DNA of 64,000 bases from Hormiphora californensis (taxonomy: Eukaryota > Ctenophora > Tentaculata > Cydippida > Pleurobrachiidae): assembly GCA_020137815.1 (NCBI GenBank), contig CM035354.1, positions 2,676,342 to 2,740,341 on the forward strand, in the 5' to 3' direction. The position numbers and the translations under genes were made by a program. How positions within the stretch are numbered: position 1 is the stretch's first letter; every line of letters begins with the position of its first letter. Shown here one piece after another: positions 45,341 to 59,956 of the stretch. The notes beneath the pieces are model-generated. The model made no database searches. It was not told where the DNA came from and saw only the letters and a program-made list of their open reading frames with translations.

Positions 45341-45784
45341 GGGGGAGGTCTTCACCGGTTAATGGGAGAGTCTCTAGTCGATGAAGTCACCCCTTCTCCA
45401 CCTCAACAAGTTGTGCCCTGTCATGGTTGAAGTGTGTCATGTCCCCTTACAGGGCTGAAGAAGAAGTGTGTCATGAAGGCTGTAGGATAAATTCAATTTC
45501 TACGTCGCAGTTAATTCTCTAAATCATCCAACTAGCCCCTGCAACTTTCTATGTGACAGGATTATGTCTCTTTCTATAGCTACATACACACACATAGGTT
45601 CTTTCTTCTGTCGCCGTTTGTTTCTCGGTCAAGTTTTTAGATTCGATAGTTTATGAAGAGTCATGACTCTTCAGAAGCTGTTCATGTTCCTTAGTTTGGT
45701 TGCACCATAATTTGAGTGATTGAGTTCATGTCACATCCCTTTTAAACTGTACCCAGTATAATTTACACTTCAGCCAAGTTGAAC

Positions 45785-48700
45785 ATGGTTTCCAGTAAAC
45801 CTGGGGAGTGGTTCGCACAGGCTCGATTGTTCATCAATGAAAAACTCTCCCCATCTGCACCACCTGAACCTGCTACAACAAGACCAGGAAGTAATACAAC
45901 GCCTAGAACTGGGAGAGTGGGTCCGGCATCTAAATCACCTGCTAAATCACCCGCTAAATCACCTGCTAAATCACCTGCTAAATCACCTGCTAAATCACCT
46001 GCTAAATCACCTGCTAAATCACCTGCTAAATCACCTGCTAAATCACCTGCTAAATCACCTGCTAAATCACCTGCTAAATCACCTGCTAAATCACCTGCTG
46101 GCAAGAAAAAGCCTGTCAAAACGACACCGAAGAAGGTACTAGGAGTTATATCAGGAAGTTCAGGAAGTTCAAGACCCTAAAAACTTCCACTTTTTCAGCC
46201 ACAGCCATCACCCCGGCCCTCTCCCCGGGTAAATAAAGTAACACCAGAACCACCTCGGAGGCCCAGTAGAGTTAGCAAAACGGAGTACAGTGGCCGGCCA
46301 CCGCCTTACAGCAAGCTAGCCGTCAAGAAGAAAAAGAAACCAAAGACAACATCGGAGAGAATTCTTGCGGTAAATTAGTCTAAAAACTGGCATGTTTAGT
46401 GAATCATCGATGATGTAGCCTTTGTCATTTGTGTCACAAAGGTCAAAGTTTGTACCTAGCCTAACCAAATCACATGACTGATGACTTCCCCCCCCCCCTC
46501 TACAGATGGTATTGAGGTACAAACTGGCAACATCTATAGCATCTATATTCATTCTCCTTGCTCTGGCATTGGTTCTCTTCCTGGTACTGGTGGTCTTTAA
46601 AACAGCAGTCGAAGCTGGAATCCTCGACCCTCCCAGTCCGGAGAGGGCTGATACAGTAGGACTGGGTCGGTCCTTCTACCTACCCAACACCAAACTAATG
46701 GGAGATATCGGGGGAGGTAAATATAGGAGCCCAATATTATTTGGTCGTAGGGTTACTGGGCCTTTCAGCGCGAGATAGAACAAGCTTAAATCTTTGGTAA
46801 ACTGAACTGCACTGCTATGCTTATAAGTTGAAGTATAGCACTCATCCTGAATTCTATTTTGTTGCCTAGGAACGAAGGTATTCAAGAAGGTTCACCCAAA
46901 CTGTTTCAAAGCAAGAAACTCATCTATAGATAAAGTAGAAACGACAAACTACGAGAGGACTGAATCGTTCATGACGTAATTAATATGCTAATTAGAACTA
47001 ATTTGTAGTCTACATTGTACGAACTTTGCTGTCGATTGTAGAATCTACAGTCTACAATAGCCCGTGCTATTGATATTTTTCTCGGCCCCTGCTTAGCCAC
47101 AATTATGGACTGGAAGATCTGAAAAAATAGCACGGCCTAGACTCTACAATCAACACCAAAGTTTGTTTTGTACTACACTGAATACATCAATAAAGTTTGA
47201 TGTGATCATGCCCTACTCAATTACAGCTCCCAGATTTCTTTATCCCCATATCCCATGCAGTAAGATAGGTACAGAGACGGGACTAGATGGTAAAGTTGTA
47301 TCTGGCTTTACTCTCGGTGCCTCCGTCCAGGCAGCCACCAACTCGGTCGATAAACAGGAGCTAAATGTGAAGGGACTCAGTCTGGACGCCTACTCTTTCG
47401 ACCAATACTGGGAGTTCAATCAGGATTGTTTGATCTGGGCGGAACTTAGTTATGAGGTTCAGGAAGCTTTCGAGAACCTACCCGCTGTGGTAAGTATGGA
47501 GAGAACCTACCCGCTGTGGTAAGTATGGAGAGAACCTACCCGCTGTGGTAAGTATGGAGAGAACCTACCCGCTGTGGTAAGTATGGAGAGAACCTACCCG
47601 CTGTGGTAAGTATGGAGAGAACCTACCCGCTGTGGTAAGTATGGAGAGAACCTACCCGCTGTGGTAAGAATGGAGAGAACCTACCCGCTGTGGTAAGTAT
47701 GGAGAGAACCTTCCCGCTGTGGTAAGTATGGAGAGAACCTACCCGCTGTGGTAAGTATGGAGAGAACCTACCCGCTGTGGTAAGTATGGAGAGAACCTTC
47801 CCGCTGTGGTAAGTATACTGCTGCAGAGAACCTACCCGCAGTGGTAAGTTTACTGCAACAGCAGAATCTGTTTCAGCCAATGGTATTACTATTACTTATA
47901 ACGTGGTCGACACTCGTGCGTAGGGTCTCCGAAAGGGGCTCATGGCAACTGCTCAGTGCTCAAATCAAATCAAAAAGAATTCAGCGTGTTTTAAATTGAC
48001 TGGGCCATTATTATATCCAAACCAAATAATTACACCATTGTTTAGATAATGCAGCCGCACAGAAGACGAAGTTGGGAAGACTACAGTATCTTCCTTCAAA
48101 AGTTTGGGTCTCACATCGCAAAACGAATCACCCACGGGTCACGTATCACCCGCTACGTCTTCTCCAAATCAACCGAGCGAATTAAACAGTCTGACTTTAG
48201 TGTCAAGGTACAGTAAACAGAGGCAGATAAATTAGGGGTTGACTAAAAAGGTAGATACAACATTTCTACGGGGAAGAGACAAAATACAGTCCTGTATGGC
48301 CATACCCCCATTTGATTCTTAGATGGGGTCGGCGCCGCCAGACAGAGATCCAGTCAAACCTTGATTAACCGGACTCCTTGGGGGGGGGGGGGGGTTGCAC
48401 GGTAAATAAATGTAGAGGTTAACCGAGGTCTGGTAAATCGTACACCTTTCCTGCTCTGCTGTTTTGTATTAATTATTGTTGCTTATAATTAATTAATTGC
48501 TGTTGTATTAATTATTGTTGCTGTAGTAACACAATTGTTTGCAGGTATGTGCTGATCTCCAGTACGCCAACGCATTTGGAAGTCTCTGTCAGGGGTACAC
48601 GGAGGAGGACTACAGTAGGGTTGCAAACTTCCAGACTCAGGAGACAACGACTGTAAGGGGAGGAAGTGACGAAGTGAGAGCTGAACTAGCGGTGAAGATG

Positions 48701-50779
48701 AATGATACTCTTATCAAGGTATAATACTAATAATAATAATATCAAGGTAGAGAGTCATGGTAGGACAGAACTATAGTTAACTATGAAGGGGAGGGACGAG
48801 GGGTGGCGGGCCCCATCAGCCCCACCTCCGGTTTTACCACCCTTAGGAAGGGACGTGACAGGGGGCTGCTTTAACAACTTTTGGAAACCAGCCAGACCCG
48901 GTTAGGGTTCCTGCACATAGAGTCCCATTACTTTCAATTATTCCCTGCCAAGGAGTCCTGAAGGAGTCCCACTTGATGGACCAGGCCCGGTCAAGGTACC
49001 TACACAGAGAGTCCTAACCAACCCTTTCCTCAGAGATTCCTGAAGGAGTCCCACTTGATGGATCAGGCGGTATCCTACCAGTATCAGAGCATGTGGGAGA
49101 TGTTAAAGGGACGATACCTGAACACTGAGCACTTTGCCAAGGCGGTCAACTTGGAGGCGTACTATCTGGGATATCTGAATGCAGAGTGTTCTCATCTGGT
49201 AACTAGAAACTCGTTTACCATGGTAACCATGCAATATAACATAAGTAACCATAGTAACTATAGCAACATGTTAACCATGCGATAGTAACCATGGTAACCA
49301 TGGTAGCTATACTCTCCTTATACAGGATAACGGTGGGGGAGTTGATCTGAGGAGGTTTGAACAGGTTGGCACCCACCCCAACCACCCCGAGTATGCCTGC
49401 AAACTGGCCCCTATTGGGTGTAGATCGGATAATGATTGTAAGGGACATGGGTTAGCGTGTCACTGCTACGGAGATAGTTGCGTGGAGAAACTCGAACAGG
49501 ATGGTCCTAAGTTCTCAGTCAAGGTTAGCAAATAGGGGAGGGTAGAGCGGTGAGTTTGTTACTTTAACAAGGGTAGAGCGGTGAGTTTGTTACTTTAGCT
49601 AGGAGAGAGTGGTGAGTTTGTTACTTTAACTAGGGGAGAGTATACTTGAGTAGAGTTTGAGTAGCTTCAACCCAATGTATTATTTTCAGGAGAGCAGATA
49701 CGTGAAGAAAGAGTATGACGAAGACAAGGACAGGTATGACGGGGCAAACCAGTCCTGTTTCAGCGTCATAACAGCATGTACTTGTGACCAGGTAGGTGCA
49801 ACACTATGGCAACAGCTCACACTGCAAAGAGAGGTGTCACTATGGCAACACCTCACACTGCAAAGAGAGGTGTCACTATGGCAACACCTCACACTGCAAA
49901 GAGAGGTGTCACTATGGCAACACCTCACACTGCAAAGAGAGGTGTCACTATGGCAACACCTCACACTGCAAAGAGAGGTGTCACTATGGCAACACCTCAC
50001 ACTGCAAAGAGAGGTGTCACTATGGCAACCACCTCACACCGCAAAGAGAGGTGTCACTATGGCAACCACCTCACAATGCAAAGAGAGGTGTCACTATGGC
50101 AACACCTCACACTGCAAAGAGAGGTGTCACTATGGCAACCACCTCACACTGCAAAGAGAGGTGTCACTATGGCAACACCTCACACTGCAAAGAGAGGTGT
50201 CACTATGGCAACACCTCACACTGCAAAGAGAGGTGTCACTATGGCAACACCTCACACTGCAAAGAGAGGTGTCACTATGGCAACACCTCACACCGCAAAG
50301 AGAGGTATCACTATGGCAACACCTCACACTGCAAAGAGAGGTATCGCGATGGCAACCACCTCACACCGCAAAGAGAGGTGTCACCATGGCAACACCTCAC
50401 ACCGCAAAGAGAGGTGTCACTATGGCAACCGCCTCACACTGCAAAGAGAGGTGTCACCATGGCAACACCTCATACTGCAAAGAGAGGTGTCACTATGGCA
50501 ACACCTCACACTGCAAAGAGAGGTGTCACTATGGCAACCACCTCACACTGCAAAGAGAGGTGTCACTATGGCAACACCTCACACTGCAAAGAGAGGTGTC
50601 ACTATGGCAACCACCTCACACTGCAAAGAGACCCCTCTCTAAGTAGTCTCTTTTCGGCACCCTGTCTCGGTTACCCCAGCTCCCACTAAAATTCGCCCTC
50701 CAATTTATTTTAGGATTTCAAGCGGATCTGGACAACTGTTTGGTCATCAGATGGCGCGAGATCACGACGGCACTGGTGA
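45785..50779 (+). CDS. MACPF-domain protein with N-terminal membrane anchor
   Basis: Eleven exons fit in phase: 45785-46135, 46199-46369, 46506-46716, 46870-46975, 47261-47489, 48055-48207, 48545-48718, 49034-49198, 49326-49523, 49690-49791 and 50714-50779, giving about 641 residues. The first ATG is 45,785. The N-terminal tail is basic and carries about 13 KSPA tetrapeptides (12-bp repeat AAATCACCTGCT), then a single hydrophobic segment ([20 protein letters not shown], about residues 180-202), then the MACPF region including [11 protein letters not shown], a variant of the FGTH signature. The C-terminal part is Cys-rich ([16 protein letters not shown]). MACPF proteins oligomerise into membrane pores; whether this one does, and whether it is defensive, developmental or venom-related, cannot be told. 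No signal peptide is seen, so a type II topology is inferred. Confidence 0.82.
47490..47850 (+). repeat. 29-bp minisatellite iterating the exon 5 donor of the MACPF gene
   Basis: The unit GTAAGTATGGAGAGAACC plus TACCCGCTGTG repeats about 12 times directly from the exon 5/intron boundary. Each unit contains the last 16-18 nt of the exon followed by an intact GTAAGTATGG donor. The last two copies are diverged. Confidence 0.95.
48292..48345. repeat. CTGTMTGG hairpin family, copy c
   Basis: CTGTATGGCCATACCCCCA, a TTTGATTCTTAGA loop, then TGGGGTCGGCGCCGCCAGACAG. It lies in an intron of the MACPF gene. Confidence 0.65.
48351..48377 (+). repeat. Pogo/Tigger-like TIR end, solo
   Basis: CAGTCAAACCTTGATTAACC followed by GGACTCC resembles a Tc1/mariner pogo-type terminal repeat. 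A GAGGTTAACCGAGGTCTGG piece about 50 bp further may be its degenerate mate. Intron of the MACPF gene. Confidence 0.4.
49795..50632 (+). repeat. 36-bp minisatellite in MACPF intron 10
   Basis: The unit TATGGCAACACCTCACACTG plus CAAAGAGAGGTGTCAC occurs about 23 times, some with one extra C (CAACCACC). It starts a few bases after the exon 10 donor (CAGGTAGGT). ACACCTC and GAGGTGT within a unit are inverted, giving a stem. Open frames across it are artefacts of the 36-bp period. Confidence 0.95.
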
Positions 50780-51550
50780 AGTAATTGATAAGACTGAAGG
50801 CGGAGTTAGGGCGGGTGATTGGAGGCATGTGTGGGATAGTATTATTATAGAGAAACCCCATGTAGACCGAGTTTCAGAGTATACATTTTATGCGTTTTCC
50901 ATAATTTCCAAGCTGAAGCTCTACTGTATAATACAGTGTATTTGTAGTGTGTATATCGTGTGAAGTGATTTCTCCTAAAACCTGCCTTTATATTATTCGG
51001 TGTCTTTTCGGTTGGTGGACAGGTGAAAGGGAAAAGAGGGGAAATGGGGGAAGGAAAGAAAAGGAAAAGAGAAAGAAGAGAGAGAGAGACGGAGAGAGGC
51101 GAGAGGGAAGGGGGAGGCGAGGGAGAGAGAGATCGTTATAGCCTGTTTGGTCGATATCCTTCTCTCGTATATCTCTCTCTTAGCTCTTATCTCTCTCTCT
51201 CTCTTCCTCTCTCGCTCCTCTCTCGCCTCCCCTCTCTCTCTCTCTCTCTCTCTCACTCTCTCTCCCTCTCTCTCTCTCTGTTCCAGTCTGGTTCTCAGTG
51301 CCAACAAGAACTGTCAACGCACTCACTCACGGAGAGTTAGCTCTGTTGTGGAAAGGAACACAGGGCACTAGCTAGATCTAGGACGTGTATTATACGTTGT
51401 GTACTGGTACATACCTTCTGATTGAGGTATGTCCCTTTTTCATTTCAATTTTAGCAATTTTACCGTTGAAATACCCCAGCTTCAGAATCTTTTTGACAGC
51501 TCCATTCCTCCTCAGTTGTTCCAGCTTGTTGTTACCTATATCGTCACGCC
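50780..51550. other. MACPF 3' flank and intergenic region
   Basis: No gene seen. A purine-rich block (51,025-51,130) is followed by a CT-rich block (51,170-51,280); the two could pair. The MYPT-like gene begins at 51,551 with no visible TATA box. Confidence 0.5.
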
Positions 51551-52952
51551 ATGACCATGCAACCACCAGTACCTACATTCCGACTTGAGGTTGATTCTTC
51601 TTACCTAGGTATATGTGATCTGAGTTTTTTCAGTCAGTCTTGTTCTCTGCATGCAGGCCGCTCTGTTAAACAGAGTCTGTTTGAGAGGGAGCCAAATGAA
51701 AATGGGAGGGTGCATGTGTTGATGGTTAAATTTATATTTCAGTTTCTGTCTTGCTAACTCTGGCACATGTGTTTCAGGTTCTGGTAACTCCTCTGACACA
51801 TGTTTCAGGTTCTGGTAACTCCTCTGGGAGCGACTACGAGAGTAAGAACACTCCGACTGCTACATCTGGAAAAGTGAGAAGGCGATCACGTGCCAACAGG
51901 TACGGAATAATATAATTAGTAGTAGATATTGTTGTGTGATTGTCCCTAATTTGTTAACTTCTGACTATCATAGCATCACAAAAACAGATCGTGCAGCATT
52001 CCATGGTGCAAATGGCTATCATTGTTAACTACCAACTAACATGTTGTTAACAATGTTAATAACATGTTGTTGTTACCAGGCGACCAACAGGAATTAGCCC
52101 GACACCCGACTCAGCTGAGACAGCTGACCCTCTGAAAGGGGGCAACCTCTGTCTCTCCCTGACCATCCCAGACCCAAGTTACAACCAACAACAACAACAA
52201 AAGAAGGGCTCCGACCCGATAGCTCGGTTAAAAAAGGTAGTAGCAGTAATATAATCGAGATTATTCAAGGACACATTTCCTGATTTCAAAACAGCCCACT
52301 TTAAATCAGGAGCTTGAATCGTACCGCGAGAAAGCTGAAGAGAATGAGAGTCAGCTATATCGTGATCTGGAGGAGCTGAGAAGGAAGGATTTGCATATAA
52401 AGGCCCTCAACAAAACACATCTCAGACTGCAGCAATCATTTCTCCAGGCTCAAAAAGACATGGTGGTATGTTAGCTAGGGTGGGTTACTAGGGTGGGTTA
52501 CTAGGGAGGGTTACTAGGGAGGGTTACTAGGGAGGGATACTAGGGTGGGTTACTAGGGAGGGTTACTAGGGAGGGTTACTAGGGTGGGTTACTAGGGAGG
52601 GTTACTAGGGAGGGTTACTAGGGAGGGTTACTAGGGAGGGTTACTAGGGTGGGATACTAGGGAGGGTTACTAGGGTGGGTTACTAGGGTGGGTAACTAGG
52701 GTGGGTTACTAGGGAGGGTTACTAGGGAGGGTTACTAGGGAGGGTTACTAGGGTGGGTTACTAGGGTGGGTTACTAGGGAGGGTTACTATAAGGTTACCA
52801 GGGTTACCAGGGAGGGTCGAACTGTTTTAAATAATTTTTCCAATCTTCTTCAGAGAGTGAACCTATTGAAAGAAGAGAACGAGAAAATGGGAAAAGAAAA
52901 CCAATCTCTGATAAGAATCATCTCAAAACTATCTCAGGATCTTGACCAATGA
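51551..52952 (+). CDS. Short MYPT-type protein: C-terminus of myosin phosphatase targeting subunit (PPP1R12-like)
   Basis: Five exons in phase (51551-51608, 51809-51899, 52080-52236, 52295-52465, 52854-52952) give about 191 residues from an ATG. The exon 2/3 junction creates RRPTGIS, matching the RRSTGV inhibitory phosphorylation motif of vertebrate MYPT1 (Thr696/Thr853, targets of ROCK and related kinases). A coiled coil follows (NQELESYREKAEENESQL, LRRKDLHIKALNK), and the protein ends NQSLIRIISKLSQDLDQ, very like the MYPT1 leucine-zipper terminus NGALIRVISKLSK. The ankyrin repeats and the KVxF PP1-binding motif of full-length MYPT are absent, and the space upstream is occupied by the MACPF gene. 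It therefore resembles the small M20/M21-type products of vertebrate PPP1R12B, made from an internal promoter. It would modulate myosin phosphatase or bind its partners. Exon 1 as the true first exon is the weakest part. Confidence 0.83.
52466..52795 (+). repeat. 13-bp G-rich minisatellite in MYPT-like intron 4
   Basis: GGGAGGGTTACTA / GGGTGGGTTACTA units repeat about 24 times, starting about 15 bp after the exon 4 donor. Paired GGG tracts recur every unit on the sense strand, so the intron RNA could form G-quadruplexes. Confidence 0.95.
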
Positions 52953-53772
52953 GGGGCTGACCGAGGGGAGACTTGACCTATCAGGGGGAAGTTGAAGAAT
53001 TGTTGCATTCTATTTGACCGGCCGGGAAAAGAAAGATACCATTTTGTGTTACCAATACCATTTCACATTTATTTCAACATTCCAAAATGAGATGTTTTTG
53101 CAACTATGTAGTTCCAGTTCAGAGTTCATATTGCCAATATAATGTCGGTTCCTATACCTCAACATGCATGTGGCGTGAACGCCATGTGTGTATGTGGAGT
53201 GAGAGAGAAGTGAGATAGTGAAAGAGATAGAGGGAGAAACAAAAAGAAAGAAACAGAGAGAGAGAAAGAGAGAAAAGGAAGGGAGAGAGACGCTTGTTGT
53301 GCAGTGCGTAGCAACACAGTCAATTGCTAGCTTACCAACTAACATGCAAATGGTCAGTTGCTCTGCTTAACAAGCGTCTTTCGCTCCACATCTATTGAGT
53401 ATCTCTATCTCCCTCTCTCAAACTTGCTCCTTTATAAAACATCCCAGATACTCCTTTATAAATTAAATGATCGTGACGTCACGTCATAGACCATATTTTG
53501 GCTTATCATGTCTATCATGGCATTGGCAATAATGGAACTCGCATTGACGCGCCTCGCCTCGCCTTTAGTCTTGTTTGTCCATTCAGACACTTTTATACAA
53601 TACTGCAGTGCTATTATTGGTCTAAAGCTTGGTTGATTGGAATCAATTGTGTATGGCCAGCGATCAATAACTGGTCAGTCTAAATCGCACAATAGATCAT
53701 CTATTAGATGGCCATCATTGTGTTCAAATAATCCACGTCAATTGTATGTTGATCGATTTTAATTCACCATCC

Positions 53773-53860
<88 letters not shown>

Positions 53861-53953
53861 CTCTCTTTCTCTCCACTTTCCCACCGCTGATCATTGACAC
53901 CACTAATTGGCACTCTAGTCGATGCCATTGTGCCGTGATTAGCAGCTCAGACA
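52953..53953. repeat. Intergenic region with 80-bp (TC)n microsatellite
   Basis: No gene is visible. A pure TC run lies at about 53,777-53,860, roughly 100 bp upstream of the next start codon, and a GA-rich stretch at 53,200-53,290. Confidence 0.7.
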
Positions 53954-55583
53954 ATGGCTTGCTGTGGGGTACTCTATGGGTGGAGGTACATCTGGTGGCA
54001 GGTAGCGAGATCAGCTGCTCTGTTCATGGTGGTCCTGGCGGGTGCCATGCCAGGGTGGAGTTATGAGTCCGTTACTGGCACTAGGATTGGACTGTATCAC
54101 ACTTGTATGAGGGCCATCTGCTCTACTACTTTCGAAGGTACGGGGGATGTATATCTAGACAGATATCTAGACAGTGTGGGAGGATCATGAGGCGCGGGTG
54201 TTACTGTTAGAGCTGGGATACACAACAAATTCAGGGACAGGGGGTATCATGGAACTGTTTGATGGAAACACCAACGCGTTTGAAACAAGCAAAGAGAAAG
54301 GGACCTTTCTGAGGTAAAATATCAATATTTTTCAGCGGTGGAAGCGTTCAATGTGAACTCCGGTCTTGTGATAGCAAACGGAGTCCTAGCTGTGCTGGGA
54401 CCGGCTCTTATCACAATCAATATACTCCTGCTCACACTCGAGATAGGGGCCAAGGGGCGAATCAACGGCGTCAAATTTAAGACCTTTGTGGTACTCAGAA
54501 ACCGTAAGTTACAACGCACCAACTCCATATTATTACTGAAATTACTAAAACTGTTCAAATCGTTCTAAACTCACGTGTTTCCTCTCCTACACAGGATCAC
54601 CAAACTTCACCAAGTGGAGGGACGTGTTTGCATTTCTGGAGGCCCCCTTTGTCCTCGCTACCATTGTTATCTATGTTGTCATCCACATGATGTACTATCA
54701 GTATCAGGAGGTGATGGAAGGCGGTGTAAAGGAGAAACAGGGTGAGTAGAGAGCAACAACCGACCGAATCAAGTAAACAACCAATCAGAACTCGTTATTT
54801 AGGTCACGTGACTGGTTATCAGCCAATCAGGGACGAGTATCCACTGGTTCGGTCGGTTCCTAGTAGAGAGTTGTCAGTTGTATATCTAGATTGGAAAATA
54901 GGGTAAATTATTTCCAATATTATCTAGAAAAACTGATAGTAACTGATATAATGATCTCTCTAAATTTCAGAGTTCATCTTCTTTGTGTGTTTCTGGGTAT
55001 ACCTGTTCGCTTTCCTCCTCCTCCTTGCCGTTATGGTCCACGTGGCAATAGTGAAATGCATCCACAGACGGAGGATCACACCCCCGGAGAACATTTGGAA
55101 CCCCGGACTGATGGAGAACCCTGATCTCTATGCTAAAGGTGGTTGGGATTTAGTGATTTCCAACAACGTCTAGGAGGTGGGTTTTTGTGTGAAAATATAG
55201 CATATAATGCATGGAAATTAAGACGAGCATGCCTGCATAAAATGGGGGGGGGGGGTGTAACAGGGGGGGGGGGTAGGAAGCGTGAAAATGGTTGGGGGAA
55301 AACAAAGGGGGTTGGGAAAAAACAAAGGGGGCTGGATTATTGAGGAACTATATCGTCCTGTAACTCCTCTTCTCTCTCATCCACACAGGGAGGAGGAGGA
55401 GTTACAGCTGTGTTCACTAACCCTGCATTGTGGATATCCTCCCTCTCTCAACCAGGTTCATGGAGGATTCACGAGGAGGAGGATGGAGTGGAGATGTATA
55501 CCAATCATGATGACGTCATAAATAATAATCGTGACGTTATCACTTCAACACTGTCATCAGGTCCCTACACAGTCGGCCCCTGA
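53954..55583 (+). CDS. Four-transmembrane protein, claudin/PMP22-like topology
   Basis: Five exons in phase (53954-54137, 54336-54503, 54595-54741, 54971-55138, 55393-55583) give about 285 residues. Helix 1 is ARSAALFMVVLAGAM. The first loop contains GLYHTCMRAIC, similar in spacing to the claudin-family GLWxxC...C motif (Trp is Tyr here). Helices 2 (GLVIANGVLAVLGPALITIN), 3 (FVLATIVIYVVIHMMYY) and 4 (FFVCFWVYLFAFLLLLAVMV) follow, then a cytoplasmic tail of about 100 residues (HRRRITPPENIW, EEEDGVEMYTNHDD). Exon 5 requires an acceptor at 55,391-55,392 in a GGAGGAGG context; using the upstream CACACAG gives an early stop. Claudins and PMP22 relatives act in cell-cell contacts, but the match is topological and the function unproven. 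MITE copy 6 is in intron 3. Confidence 0.7.
54754..54862 (+). mobile_element. 109-bp hAT-type MITE family, copy 6
   Basis: Perfect TSD GTAGAGAG at 54,746-54,753 and 54,863-54,870. Lies in intron 3 of the four-helix membrane protein gene, 12 bp after the exon 3 end. Confidence 0.95.
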
Positions 55584-56040
55584 AACTATCAGCTAGAGGT
55601 CCCTTTACAGTCCCCTGAAACTGAGAGAGATGAACTGCAGAGATTACAAGTGATATGTGTCATGGACTGAATGATTATCTTTCTTAGACCCCATGGTTAA
55701 GTGGTTTAATGGTTGAGAGCGAGATATCAGAGAGTGTTATATCAGGGGTCGAAGAAAGATCTCGATGTGATATAAACTGAACAATTTCAAGATTTGTAAC
55801 GAAATGTGATACAGATACATTATTATTACAACTTCAAAATTAATATATCTTCTACTGCTTTTTATACAAATATAATATCATTGTCATTGCATTGACGCGC
55901 TGTCATTCCATTGACGCCGTTATTGCACGGATAATTAGCAAGTCTTAATTAATCGTCGTCATCACGCATATAATATGATAATGGAAAACTGTCCGTGAAA
56001 CTTTAAAACTGGGTCCAGCCCTGTCAATAGTTAGTTGCAG
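55584..56040. other. 3' flanks of two convergent genes
   Basis: This is the short space between the four-helix gene (plus strand) and the homeobox gene (minus strand). It is A/T-rich and presumably holds both 3' UTRs. I see no further feature. Confidence 0.5.
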
Positions 56041-59538
<3,498 letters not shown>

Positions 59539-59869
59539 GGTGTTGTTAGGGTGTTGTTAGGGTGTTGTTAGGGTGTTGTTATGTGGTGTTGGAGCACAAT
59601 TCAAAACAGAACTAGAGAATGGTTGAGTGAAGGGTTGTGTGTGTGGTGGTAGCATGTGTTATAGTGCACGTGGTACGCGCGGGGTAGTCACGTGACCATG
59701 ATCACGTGATGTTGTAGTGCAGTATGAGGGGGGTGAGAGAGCTACTGAATTGGTAGAATCGAGAGAGAGAGGCATTGTTTTGGTTAACACAAGTAAATAG
59801 GAATCACAGTGATTAGGAAAGCAGAGTGAGAGGGGGAGGTTCCACAATTCGTCCCTTCAGAGGGCTCTT

Positions 59870-59952
59870 CACCAATCAGAACTCGTTATTTAGGTCACGT
59901 GACTGGTTATCAGCCAATCAAGGACCAGTATTTCCTGATTGGTCTGTCCTTG
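59870..59952 (+). mobile_element. 109-bp hAT-type MITE family, copy 8 (degraded ends)
   Basis: The core ACCAATCAGAACTCGTTATT through GTCACGTGAC to TTTCCTGATT is intact, but both terminal repeats are eroded and no TSD is clear. It ends 4 bp beyond the stop codon of the Cys-rich gene, in its 3' UTR. Confidence 0.85.
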
Positions 59953-59956
59953 GTTA

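Noticed and set aside
47010-47175. Imperfect inverted repeat around GATTGTAGA...TCTACAATC in MACPF intron 4
   Set aside because: Arms are short and mismatched with no terminal duplication, so I could not support it as an element.
49657-50689. Three overlapping frames of about 280-330 residues
   Set aside because: They are read through the 36-bp intron minisatellite of the MACPF gene; all three plus frames are equally open.
53746-54066. Frame of poly Ser-Leu type upstream of the four-helix gene
   Set aside because: Produced by the (TC)n microsatellite; the real start is in another frame at 53,954.
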